Shown: positions 1 through 6,158, numbered from the stretch's first letter. The stretch: DNA of 6,158 nt from Bacillota bacterium (GCA_022706625.1 JAKJCD010000112.1:1-6158); one strand, 5' to 3'. Notes: generated by a model from the letters alone, not told the origin. Made by a program: numbers and translations.

Positions 1-120
1 CCCCCGGCCGGCTGCTTCCCTGCCGGAGGCAACCAGGACCAGCCTTCAAAGTCGTAAATAGTTGCCTTTCCAAAAGCCGGAGCAACTATTCTTAAGTTTC
101 GGCCGGGGTTTTGGTTGCTT
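1..120 (+). other. Segment dense in inverted repeats; possible structured RNA or terminator of an upstream unit
   Basis: Bases 2-10 (CCCCGGCCG) are perfectly complementary to 100-108 (CGGCCGGGG), and the second arm is followed by the T-rich run TTTTGGTTGCTTT. Inside, 57-65 (AATAGTTGC) pairs perfectly with 82-90 (GCAACTATT), and 11-14 can pair with 40-43. GCAACCA at 29-35 can instead pair with TGGTTGC at 112-118, and GGCAAC at 28-33 with GTTGCC at 61-66, so rival folds exist. No reading frame here is convincing: all three forward frames close within about 95 bases. The segment ends before the promoter at 208, so it probably belongs to an upstream transcript. It could be a long-loop terminator, a leader remnant or an independent small RNA. 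The strand is assumed from the T-run. No known RNA family was recognised. Confidence 0.4.
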
Positions 121-207
121 TAAATTTTAAACAGGCTCATTCGGCTATTAAATATGATCTGCCGCAGAAATAAATGGGTAATAGTAATAATAATTCCAGA
201 ATATGGG
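121..207. other. AT-rich spacer without recognisable gene
   Basis: This stretch lies between the inverted-repeat segment and the promoter. It is rich in A and T, which is usual upstream of a strong promoter. A 28-codon frame starting at ATG 154 and ending at TAA 238-240 has no ribosome-binding site and runs through the promoter, so it is not called as a gene. Confidence 0.5.
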
Positions 208-236
208 TTGACAATCGCAATAGAGATAGTTAATAT
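208..236 (+). promoter_or_regulatory. Sigma-A type promoter for the SLH gene and probably the whole operon
   Basis: TTGACA at 208-213 is a perfect -35 box. It is followed by a 17-bp spacer and by TAATAT at 231-236, which matches the -10 consensus at five of six positions. The expected transcription start is near 243. The next coding start on this strand is ATG 618, so the transcript would have a leader of about 375 nt. No operator or alternative sigma-factor signature was recognised around it. Confidence 0.8.
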
Positions 237-283
237 GTAAATAAATGGAAGAGAGAACGTTGACAACTAATAATGCCCGGTTG

Positions 284-361
284 AGCCCCAGGAAAACGCA
301 GGTTTTATTGCGGAATCACCTTAAGCAGGACAGAATAAAGATGCTCTTTAGGTGCTGGGCT
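284..361 (+). ncRNA. Predicted three-way junction in the leader RNA
   Basis: The outer stem pairs AGCCC (284-288) with GGGCT (357-361) and continues past bulged C289 with AG 290-291 against CT 355-356. It encloses a CGCA/TGCG hairpin (297-300 with 309-312, loop 301-308) and a longer arm. The longer arm pairs CACCT (317-321) with AGGTG (350-354), then AAG 323-325 with CTT 346-348 across a T-T mismatch. The unpaired GGAAAA-like joint at 292-296 and the GAAT joint at 313-316 would sit at the junction core. The pairing was found by eye and no energy was calculated. Confidence 0.4.
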
Positions 362-430
362 ATAAGTTAAAGGGATTTTTGGCGAGCGGTATAATCCCGC
401 ATATCAAAACTGCTCAGATTTCACCGATAT

Positions 431-457
431 AGTAAAATCCTAAAAGTCAGATTTACT
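431..457 (+). ncRNA. Bulged hairpin in the leader RNA
   Basis: AGTAAA (431-436) and TC (438-439) pair with GATTTACT (450-457), giving eight base pairs with one bulged A at 437 and a ten-base loop. The stem is AT-rich and is not followed by a T-run, so it is not a terminator. A shorter GCGG/CCGC hairpin lies just upstream (386-389 with 397-400). Confidence 0.35.
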
Positions 458-468
458 CATTACCGTAT

Positions 469-543
469 AGCACTACAGCTTTGGCGCTGATATCTTCAGT
501 GCTTTTAGTCACAAAAAGGAGATCAAGACTAATCCTCAGCGCC
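469..543 (+). promoter_or_regulatory. Mutually exclusive stem-loops, switch-like element upstream of the SLH gene
   Basis: Fold 1 pairs AGCACT (469-474) with AGTGCT (498-503) and encloses CAGC (476-479) with GCTG (486-489). Fold 2 pairs GGCGCTGA (483-490) with TCAGCGCC (536-543), eight perfect base pairs, and encloses TTAGTC (505-510) with GACTAA (527-532) around a 16-base loop that contains AAGGAGAT. Bases 486-489 are needed by both folds, so they cannot fully coexist. The element lies 74 bases upstream of the start codon and its last arm has no T-run behind it. If it acts as a switch, translation or RNA stability is more likely to be the target than termination. Confidence 0.4.
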
Positions 544-605
544 TGTAAAAATTATAGAACTAAGTCCTTGGAGAGAGACCTATAAACATTACTACTTTAA
601 AATAC

Positions 606-611
606 GAGGAG
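606..611 (+). promoter_or_regulatory. Ribosome-binding site of the SLH gene
   Basis: GAGGAG lies six bases before ATG 618, which is good spacing for a Gram-positive gene. It supports that start over any downstream methionine. Confidence 0.85.
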
Positions 612-617
612 AACAAC

Positions 618-1667
618 ATGGAAAACGCAAAAGTTATGTTTAAAATAGCTGCAGCAATTATGCTTTCTGCCCTTGTGCTGTCAGGCACCTCTTTCGCATT
701 CGGAAAAGACCGGCAAAAGGTGTTCACCGATTTAAAAGCCGGTCACTGGGCCCACGATTCGGTAATCAAAATGTCCCAAATCGGAATTATATCAGGCTAT
801 CCCGATGGAAGCTTCAAGCCGGGAAAGCTTGTGACCTATGGGGAATTCATTAAAATGGCGGCAATAGCCGGCAATGCGGCCGTAAGCGATCTCAAGGCGG
901 AGGACGGACAGCATTGGGGGACCCCCTACTATGAGGCGGGGCTTAATAATTCCTACTTTTCGCAGTGGGATATCTCAAAAGCGGCTTTGGACATTCCGAT
1001 CCCGAGAAAACACATGGCCCTAATAGCAAGCGGCATTATGGACGAGGATGTTAAAATCTCTGATTACGGAGATTACGGGAAAATCGAAGGATCTATTTCA
1101 GATGTGGATGAAAAAACTCCCTTTGAATATGACATTGTGAAGGCTTATGCCGCCGGAGTGCTTTCCGGTTATCCCGATGGCACCTTTAGGCCCGAGGGTG
1201 TTCTTTCAAGAGCGGAAGCGGCGTCTGTTATAGACAGGTTGCTGAAGGTGGTAAATAAAGAACAGACGGCTGAAGATCCTGAGCCCGTAGTAGTAAATCC
1301 TGAGTTGGAGCAAGAACCAATAAAGTCGTGGGTGGAAGTGAATGCGGACCCTCTGGGCTCTCCGGATGGAAGTTTCGCTCTTATCATAAGAGAATACGGA
1401 AAGGATTTGGATGCACAGCATCAAGAGTTGTTGTCACAGCTTAAGATCCTGCTTCCCAATGAGGCTGATGCGATATTAAAGGAGGCTATCACTCTTGGCA
1501 GAAAGCCGTATAAAGAGCGAAAGAACTCAAATACCAGAAAACAATATTTTGGGGAATATCCGGTCTTAATCGACCACATATTTGACACAATTTATATAGA
1601 TATCTTGCCTAAAGGATATTGGGATGAATATTGGGGTATCAGGCCGGGACAGGTGGAAGAGTTTTAG
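618..1667 (+). CDS. Secreted SLH-domain protein, probable cell-wall-anchored S-layer-type component
   Basis: This 349-residue protein is exported. Residues 1-27 form a signal peptide with a hydrophobic core at about 10-22 and a likely cleavage after SFA27. Three SLH-like units follow. Unit 1 (about 36-80) has FTDL, HWA and GYPDGSFKPG. Unit 2 (about 96-141) is degenerate, keeping HW and an I-P-R stretch. Unit 3 (about 161-208) has GYPDGTFRPE and the SRAE form of the binding motif. SLH triplets in other bacteria bind pyruvylated secondary cell-wall polymer, so envelope anchoring is the expected role. An acidic, proline-containing linker (about 212-236) leads to a C-terminal domain of about 110 residues that I do not recognise; it is rich in aromatic residues near its end and contains no visible catalytic motif. 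The next gene starts 67 bases downstream on the same strand, suggesting an operon. The export and SLH calls are firm; the biological role is inferred. Confidence 0.93.
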   Translation: MENAKVMFKIAAAIMLSALVLSGTSFAFGKDRQKVFTDLKAGHWAHDSVIKMSQIGIISGYPDGSFKPGKLVTYGEFIKMAAIAGNAAVSDLKAEDGQHWGTPYYEAGLNNSYFSQWDISKAALDIPIPRKHMALIASGIMDEDVKISDYGDYGKIEGSISDVDEKTPFEYDIVKAYAAGVLSGYPDGTFRPEGVLSRAEAASVIDRLLKVVNKEQTAEDPEPVVVNPELEQEPIKSWVEVNADPLGSPDGSFALIIREYGKDLDAQHQELLSQLKILLPNEADAILKEAITLGRKPYKERKNSNTRKQYFGEYPVLIDHIFDTIYIDILPKGYWDEYWGIRPGQVEEF

Positions 1668-1675
1668 CATTTGTT

Positions 1676-1709
1676 AGGGATAGATTAACATCTATTCTTT
1701 CTTTTCTTT
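1676..1709 (+). terminator. Weak intergenic hairpin with T-rich tail, possible attenuator
   Basis: AGGGATAGAT (1676-1685) can pair with ATCTATTCTT (1690-1699), ten pairs including two G-U, around a TAAC loop. The tract TCTTTTCTTT follows directly at 1700-1709. This is the layout of an intrinsic terminator, but the stem is AT-rich and the T-run is interrupted by C. It probably gives partial read-through and would lower the dose of the large downstream gene relative to the SLH gene. No clear promoter was seen between the two genes. Confidence 0.4.
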
Positions 1710-1717
1710 ATGCAGAG

Positions 1718-1724
1718 AAGGTGA
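1718..1724 (+). promoter_or_regulatory. Ribosome-binding site of the large surface protein
   Basis: AAGGTGA at 1718-1724 contains AGGTGA, which is complementary to the 16S anti-Shine-Dalgarno region, and lies ten bases before ATG 1735. GTG 1721 and ATG 1727 are in another frame and meet TGA at 1736-1738, so they do not start this gene. The first in-frame stop upstream is TAG at 1681-1683, and ATG 1735 is the first in-frame ATG after it. Confidence 0.65.
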
Positions 1725-1734
1725 GTATGAAGAT

Positions 1735-4700
1735 ATGAGAAAGAGACAAATTTTGGAGAAGATGCTGCTATTGATTCTGCCAGTTCTGATAGCGGCGCCG
1801 TCAGGGCTTTGGAGCACGTCATCTTATGCGGAGGATACAGTGGTAAGAAAGACTTTCGCCCAGATGACGGATGCAGAGAAGGAGCTTGCCCTGCGCTACC
1901 TTATCGACGTGGAGGGTACTGTGGCAAACACAGTGAAGGTAGATGGCAAATCGTATTCTCTTAACCTCACTCTTTGGCGGACGGAAGGTCTTATCGTGTA
2001 CGGTGAGACTCCCGTTGTCAATAATCTTGTGCAAACCACAGCTTCTCCTAACAAAAAAGGTGACCAGTGGAGGTACTGGGGCTTTGACATGAACAGCGGA
2101 CTATACGGAAATGACAACTTCCCGCCCGACAAGCCGGGTACTACGCCGCCGCAGAATAAGAATTGGCTGACAACCGTACAGATTAAAGGGAATCCTACAG
2201 CAAGAGGATATGTGGGAGAATTTGCTGTCAATGCAACCGACAGATTCAGCTATTCTGATAAGCTTGCTACGGCGGAAGCATTTTTGGCTAAGAATCCTAA
2301 GTGGACGGCAGCCGGCAAGGACGCAAGCTATATATTGGAGCATTTTTATTTCAATTGTGTGCTTTCCGAAAGCGGGCTTACCAGAGGCCAGTTTGTCGGA
2401 GTCCATAAAAGCGAAGCTGATGGGAATTTGTACTACCAGACCTTTGAAATAAAAGGCGGAACTGTTACTTTTGTGATCCCGGATCCTGAGGATCCGCTGC
2501 CCCCTGGCCCTTCTGATCCCACAGATCCGGACCCGGACCTTGAGGAGCCGGTTGTCCCAATTCCTGAGCCGGGGCCGGAGGTTACTGTAAACTGCGTGCT
2601 TGGCATGCAGGAAGTGACTTATACAGGACATCCTGCCCTGGCGCAGGACTACTCTGTGTATAATGTTGACGGCGAAGCCTTCTCCGCACAGAGGGCATAT
2701 TCTGAACATCATGCCTCTAACAGCTTTAGAATAATGGGCGGGGGCGGATCTATAAGAAAGATTACAAGTGTAAGAGCGGAAGCAACTTTTGAGAATGCAG
2801 GAAACTATCAGGTCCAGCTTACCGCATCGCCCAACGGCGGACCTGACGCTTTTGATGTGAAACCCGTAGAGGTGAAACCTACACCTGCAATACTGCACAG
2901 CCTCACGGGCGCTCAAAAGCAAAACAGGAAGCAAGTGATCAATCTAAAGGTGGCCAAGCATCCCGATTCCACTCTCACGAGCTTTTGGGTGAAGATCGAG
3001 CGCCTTGACACCGGCGAAGCCGTTACCCTGCACAACAGGATGGGAGCGGGAGCGAACACTCTTTCAAACAGTGCGACTATTAAAACCAGGCCGATAGAAA
3101 GGCTCACGCTTTCGGATCAGTATTTCGAATACTGCAAGCTCGAGTTTCTCTTAAAGAACGATGCACCCGCAGATTGTAAATATACCATCTATGTGAAAGA
3201 CAGCAGGGGCAACACCGATCAGGCAGCGCATGAATTCTCTGTATCAAAAGATAAGCCGCCTGAGGCAGCAGTATTTCTTGAGGGAGCGTATATCAGGAAG
3301 GTCAATGAAAACACAGCGGAAATCATAGCCGATGACGTCACCGTTACCGACGGAGATCAGGTGGAGCGGTCATGGTTTTACCGGCCGGTGTTAAAAGACC
3401 AGGCTGAAGAAGAAAAAGGACCGTGGGCAGCTATAACCCCCGCTTCGGCAGGCTATACCGACTACGCATTCGGGACGGGAAAAAAGATAGGCTTTCCTAA
3501 AGAGGGAGTAGGGCTGTTTGAAGTCAAGCTCTATGCAAAGGATCTCTGGACAGAAGAGACCTTGCTCGAATATGTGGATGAGTCCGAGCGGCTGACAGGA
3601 GACGCGATATCCGTTTCCGAAGTCCTTAACGTGGCCCCCGTGGTAAGCCTAAGCCCCATGTCTCCCAAGACTGCCAACATAACCTTCCTTGCCGGCGGGC
3701 AGGTAGAATATGACCGCGTGAAGGCAAATCAGGCACGGCTTCAGATGGATCTTCTGCAGCAGGGAATAGATGCCCGCATCACCGTGGAAAAGATGATGCC
3801 GGCTGCGTCAAGCGGCGATGAAGCGTCTGCAAGGCTTATGGGCATCAGAACGCCTTTCGGTTATGAAGGCAATTGGACCTTTTATGAAGGCAGTAATTAT
3901 ATTGTCGATAATGATTGTCTGTATAAATTAGATGCAACCTGGCCCGGAGACGGATTTAATGACTATCCCGGCCCTCCTTATACTGTCAGCTGTTGGGATG
4001 TGTATGATAAAGATCCGAATACAGAATACAAAATCACTGATGCTAAATGGTCTTATACGTTTACCGATGCTGTTTTCCCCATTCCTGCGGCCAGAGTAGG
4101 GCCTTATTTTACTCAGGATGATTCGGATAAATATTTATATTTTGTTGCGGAGGGTAAGACTCTGATTCTTTCAAAAGATAACGGTTCCCTGCTGACAAAG
4201 CTTGATGTGGAAGTAGGAGAAAGTTGTTTTACTGAAGGGAATATGATCTATACTTTTAAAAGCGACGGGATCTATGGCATATCCGCAGTTTCCGGGTTGA
4301 CAACAAAAGTCTACAACGGATCTGTTATGGACGGAAAATGCAAAAGAATAAACGGGATTATCCATTTTGTAACAGGAAACAAAAACAAGATGTACAGAGG
4401 TCTTTTTGATCCGGAAACCGCTTCGGTAAAGCTTGAGGCTTTGGATCTATCAGTTAAAGTAATGGGAAATCATACTTACCGATTGCTTGGGATTGATACA
4501 GATGGGAAACTGATAATACAGGCTGTCGTGGGGAAATGGAATGCATATGGAAATCCTTCCGGTTATTCAGCTTATGCGCAGATTTACGGGAGAGATAATC
4601 ATAAATATTTTGAATCCAATGAATACTTTGATTCATCGAGCCCCAAATACCAGCCCGTTGCCGTATTTGACGAAGCGGGGCGGTGCAATTATATAGCCTT

Positions 4701-6158
4701 CGCATACAGATCACACGGGTCGACAAATTATTATGTTTATGTATATTTGGAGGATGCAAACAGCGGTGCCGTACAGTCCAGAAATGTGAGCGCTAAAAAT
4801 GATTATCCCACAACTTCAAATGTAATATTTGCGAAAGAAATAGACGGAAAAGTATATATTTGCACCGGAGCTGAGTGGGTTTTTGTAAGCGGGACTGATT
4901 ATCAGGCCTATCCCGAACGGGTTAAAATGTTTAAGTTTGATTCACTAAATACTTTCTACCCTGTCGGCAGCACAAGCGGTTTAGGATTTAATTTAGCGAC
5001 TTACGAGAACGGTCAATCTTCAGAATCTTTGCATGCCATACAGGTGGGATATAATCAAATAGGAAATTCCTACAGCCTTACTTCCGTACTGAAGTGGCAT
5101 CAATCTTTACCGCAAATAATGGATCGTTATGTCCAAAAAAACTTTAGAGGCGGAAAAGATATTAACATGCTTGTTATATATGATGAAACGAATCCGTCAT
5201 CTTCTTATGATGCCTCACTGCTTAATTCTGTGGTTTCAGAGATCCAAACAATGCGCGGAGAATTATTTATGGCGGCAAGGGAAGATATAGAAGGAGGAGG
5301 ATTGGCAGAATCTGTTTTATCGTCAGTTTCATCAGAACAAAGCTTGCTCGGTCTTTCGGTAGACTCCGGGCAAAGCGGCAGTCTTTCCAAAACGTTTAAG
5401 CTTAAACCAAACAAAACCTATTATTATGAGTATGAAATGAAACGAAGCGATAACTCAAGCGAGGATATATTTATCGCATCCCACTCAGTTCAAAACCCGG
5501 CAGGGGCAGAATACATGACGAAAAAGTATTTTGTTGCTGAATCCTTGTGTGAGGATTTTGAAGATAAGAACGGTTTAAACCCCTTCTTTACCTATGCTCA
5601 GAACCGAGTTGATGACGGCTTTTACAAAGGGGCTGATCTTTTCGGCCGCGGAAGCAGTCCCGGATATTATTACGACCCATATCCGGAAAACGCTACCGCT
5701 ATTAGATTTACGGTTCCGCCGGATCGCAAAGGGCTGTTGTTTTTGGAATATTTTCTGCAAAAGGAAAACGAACCCGCAGGAGCATGCTCGCAATGGCTCG
5801 CAAATTATATTAGGGTTGACGGGAAGGTGTGGAATAAATCAACAAGAAATTCTCACTTCGGAAAGTATAGCCATCCGGCACTCCTTGAGCCCGGAGAACA
5901 TGAAATATCCTTTTTTGCAAGCTATAATGCTCATCGGGAATATATATCAAAGATGTGGCTGGATTCTATAAGGGTCGATCTGCTTTCCGAGGCCGAGGAA
6001 GATGCACAGGGCTGCGTACAGGAGGTGCTGTCGGCTGAGCAGCTCCCGGGAGGATATGTTAAGGTGAAAGGGAATTTCAAGACTCTCCCCGCAGCAGGAG
6101 CTTACAGAGAAGTCGGAAATGCCGCCCTTTGGGAAGGGAATCTCAAGCGTGATCCTAA
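1735..6158 (+). CDS. Very large secreted multidomain surface protein, partial (3' end beyond window)
   Basis: The frame is open for 1474 codons with no stop and runs off the window. Residues 1-32 form a signal peptide: a basic start MRKRQ, a hydrophobic core at about 10-22 and cleavage after SYA32. By reading the translation I infer: an unrecognised N-terminal domain (about 33-248); an acidic proline-rich linker (249-282, 14 prolines); Ig/PKD-like beta-sandwiches at about 283-382, 385-505 and 509-640; half an alpha/beta unit (646-689); a probable seven- or eight-bladed beta-propeller (about 706-1122, recurring patterns such as DGKVYI and FDPETA); a second alpha/beta half (1142-1182); beta-rich sequence (about 1185-1260); and a lectin-like or carbohydrate-binding-like sandwich (about 1265-1418, from EDFED to MWLDSIRVD). 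No catalytic motif, SLH unit, LPXTG or transmembrane anchor is visible, though these could lie past the window. A role in adhesion or binding at the cell surface is inferred from architecture and from the SLH neighbour. G+C falls sharply after about 3840. Only the frame and secretion are secure; the domain assignments are tentative. Confidence 0.93.
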   Translation, partial: MRKRQILEKMLLLILPVLIAAPSGLWSTSSYAEDTVVRKTFAQMTDAEKELALRYLIDVEGTVANTVKVDGKSYSLNLTLWRTEGLIVYGETPVVNNLVQTTASPNKKGDQWRYWGFDMNSGLYGNDNFPPDKPGTTPPQNKNWLTTVQIKGNPTARGYVGEFAVNATDRFSYSDKLATAEAFLAKNPKWTAAGKDASYILEHFYFNCVLSESGLTRGQFVGVHKSEADGNLYYQTFEIKGGTVTFVIPDPEDPLPPGPSDPTDPDPDLEEPVVPIPEPGPEVTVNCVLGMQEVTYTGHPALAQDYSVYNVDGEAFSAQRAYSEHHASNSFRIMGGGGSIRKITSVRAEATFENAGNYQVQLTASPNGGPDAFDVKPVEVKPTPAILHSLTGAQKQNRKQVINLKVAKHPDSTLTSFWVKIERLDTGEAVTLHNRMGAGANTLSNSATIKTRPIERLTLSDQYFEYCKLEFLLKNDAPADCKYTIYVKDSRGNTDQAAHEFSVSKDKPPEAAVFLEGAYIRKVNENTAEIIADDVTVTDGDQVERSWFYRPVLKDQAEEEKGPWAAITPASAGYTDYAFGTGKKIGFPKEGVGLFEVKLYAKDLWTEETLLEYVDESERLTGDAISVSEVLNVAPVVSLSPMSPKTANITFLAGGQVEYDRVKANQARLQMDLLQQGIDARITVEKMMPAASSGDEASARLMGIRTPFGYEGNWTFYEGSNYIVDNDCLYKLDATWPGDGFNDYPGPPYTVSCWDVYDKDPNTEYKITDAKWSYTFTDAVFPIPAARVGPYFTQDDSDKYLYFVAEGKTLILSKDNGSLLTKLDVEVGESCFTEGNMIYTFKSDGIYGISAVSGLTTKVYNGSVMDGKCKRINGIIHFVTGNKNKMYRGLFDPETASVKLEALDLSVKVMGNHTYRLLGIDTDGKLIIQAVVGKWNAYGNPSGYSAYAQIYGRDNHKYFESNEYFDSSSPKYQPVAVFDEAGRCNYIAFAYRSHGSTNYYVYVYLEDANSGAVQSRNVSAKNDYPTTSNVIFAKEIDGKVYICTGAEWVFVSGTDYQAYPERVKMFKFDSLNTFYPVGSTSGLGFNLATYENGQSSESLHAIQVGYNQIGNSYSLTSVLKWHQSLPQIMDRYVQKNFRGGKDINMLVIYDETNPSSSYDASLLNSVVSEIQTMRGELFMAAREDIEGGGLAESVLSSVSSEQSLLGLSVDSGQSGSLSKTFKLKPNKTYYYEYEMKRSDNSSEDIFIASHSVQNPAGAEYMTKKYFVAESLCEDFEDKNGLNPFFTYAQNRVDDGFYKGADLFGRGSSPGYYYDPYPENATAIRFTVPPDRKGLLFLEYFLQKENEPAGACSQWLANYIRVDGKVWNKSTRNSHFGKYSHPALLEPGEHEISFFASYNAHREYISKMWLDSIRVDLLSEAEEDAQGCVQEVLSAEQLPGGYVKVKGNFKTLPAAGAYREVGNAALWEGNLKRDP
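2475..2580 (+). repeat. Low-complexity DNA encoding an acidic Asp/Pro linker
   Basis: GATCC occurs five times between 2475 and 2528, and four of the copies are in frame as Asp-Pro codons. The encoded stretch (residues 249-282 of the large protein) has 14 Pro, 6 Asp and 5 Glu in 34 residues. Such linkers are typical spacers between modules of extracellular Gram-positive proteins. The short repeat unit makes the linker prone to length change by slippage. Confidence 0.7.

Larger units (their letters stand above)
243..617 (+). promoter_or_regulatory. Long structured 5' leader of the SLH-protein mRNA
   Basis: The region from the inferred transcription start to the SLH start codon has no convincing gene but several base-paired elements: a three-way junction at 284-361, short hairpins at 386-400 and 431-457, and competing stems at 469-543. 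S-layer transcripts are known to carry long 5' leaders that lengthen mRNA half-life, the Lactobacillus acidophilus slpA leader being one example, so a stabilising role is plausible. A ligand-sensing role is also possible. I looked for the conserved cores of the c-di-GMP-I, c-di-AMP, SAM-I and cobalamin riboswitches and could not match them convincingly. The leader boundaries depend on the promoter call. Confidence 0.55.

Noticed and set aside
154..240. 28-codon hydrophobic frame before the leader
   Set aside because: It has no ribosome-binding site and passes straight through the strong promoter; chance is the better explanation.
260..265. Second TTGACA, possible second promoter
   Set aside because: No -10 box lies at 16-18 bases downstream; the nearest TAATAA-like bases begin only three bases after it. 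It is also just inside the inferred transcript.
340..420. Resemblance to a cobalamin riboswitch (AGGTGCT, then AAAGGGA, then GCGG/CCCGC)
   Set aside because: Some words look similar, but the conserved box and the following core do not line up in order and spacing. The genes downstream also have no link to cobalamin. An Rfam covariance search would settle it.
1..617. CRISPR array, tRNA or rRNA in the non-coding upstream region
   Set aside because: No regularly spaced direct repeats, no cloverleaf with a T-arm GGTTCRA-type core and no rRNA-like sequence were seen.
1721..1738. GTG 1721 and ATG 1727 as starts for the large gene
   Set aside because: Both are in a different frame and end at TGA 1736-1738 after a few codons.
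2210..2452. Plus-strand open frame of 80 codons
   Set aside because: It is nested in the large gene in another frame, with no domain sense; it is a by-product of the codon usage there.
2101..2934. Long open frame on the minus strand (277 codons)
   Set aside because: It lies fully antisense to the large surface-protein gene. Its translation is rich in Cys, Arg and Ser with no domain pattern, and the plus-strand frame has a signal peptide and coherent domains. It is a shadow.
5291..5304. Internal AAGGAGGAGG followed by TTG, possible internal translation start
   Set aside because: The TTG is only one base after the purine run and no ATG lies at proper spacing. The run simply encodes a Glu-Gly-Gly-Gly stretch inside the large protein.
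5594..5971. Plus-strand open frame of 125 codons in another frame
   Set aside because: It overlaps the lectin-like domain of the large protein, which continues uninterrupted in its own frame. I saw no ribosome-binding site for it and no domain sense in the translation.

Overview
The window looks like chromosomal DNA of a low-to-middle G+C Gram-positive anaerobe, most likely of the Clostridia. The clues are strong purine-rich ribosome-binding sites, a textbook sigma-A promoter, AT-rich spacers, signal peptides and an S-layer homology (SLH) protein. No single gene fixes the genus, and this placement is an inference.

Layout: bases 1-120 hold a dense set of complementary segments that may be the 3' end or terminator of an upstream transcription unit, or a small structured RNA. 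Bases 121-207 are AT-rich with nothing recognisable. A near-perfect promoter lies at 208-236. It is followed by an unusually long leader of about 375 nt (about 243-617) with several base-paired elements and two mutually exclusive foldings near 469-543. Next comes a 349-residue secreted SLH protein (618-1667). A 67-nt gap contains a weak terminator-like or attenuator-like hairpin. The rest of the window is the first 1474 codons of a very large secreted protein (1735 to beyond 6158), whose 3' end is outside the window. This second reading frame is easy to miss because it has no stop here, yet it covers 72% of the sequence.

The two genes lie in the same direction with a short gap, so they are probably one cell-envelope operon. 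The first product carries three SLH-like units, which in this family bind secondary cell-wall polymer. The second has a signal peptide, an acidic proline-rich linker, several probable Ig/PKD-like beta-sandwiches, a probable seven- or eight-bladed beta-propeller and a probable lectin-like beta-sandwich. It shows no wall anchor in the visible part. A plausible reading is a surface-displayed adhesin or binding protein with an SLH partner. No enzyme active site or known system was recognised. The most interesting items are the long switch-like leader, an alpha/beta domain that appears split by the propeller, and a sharp drop in G+C at about 3840 that coincides with the start of the propeller.
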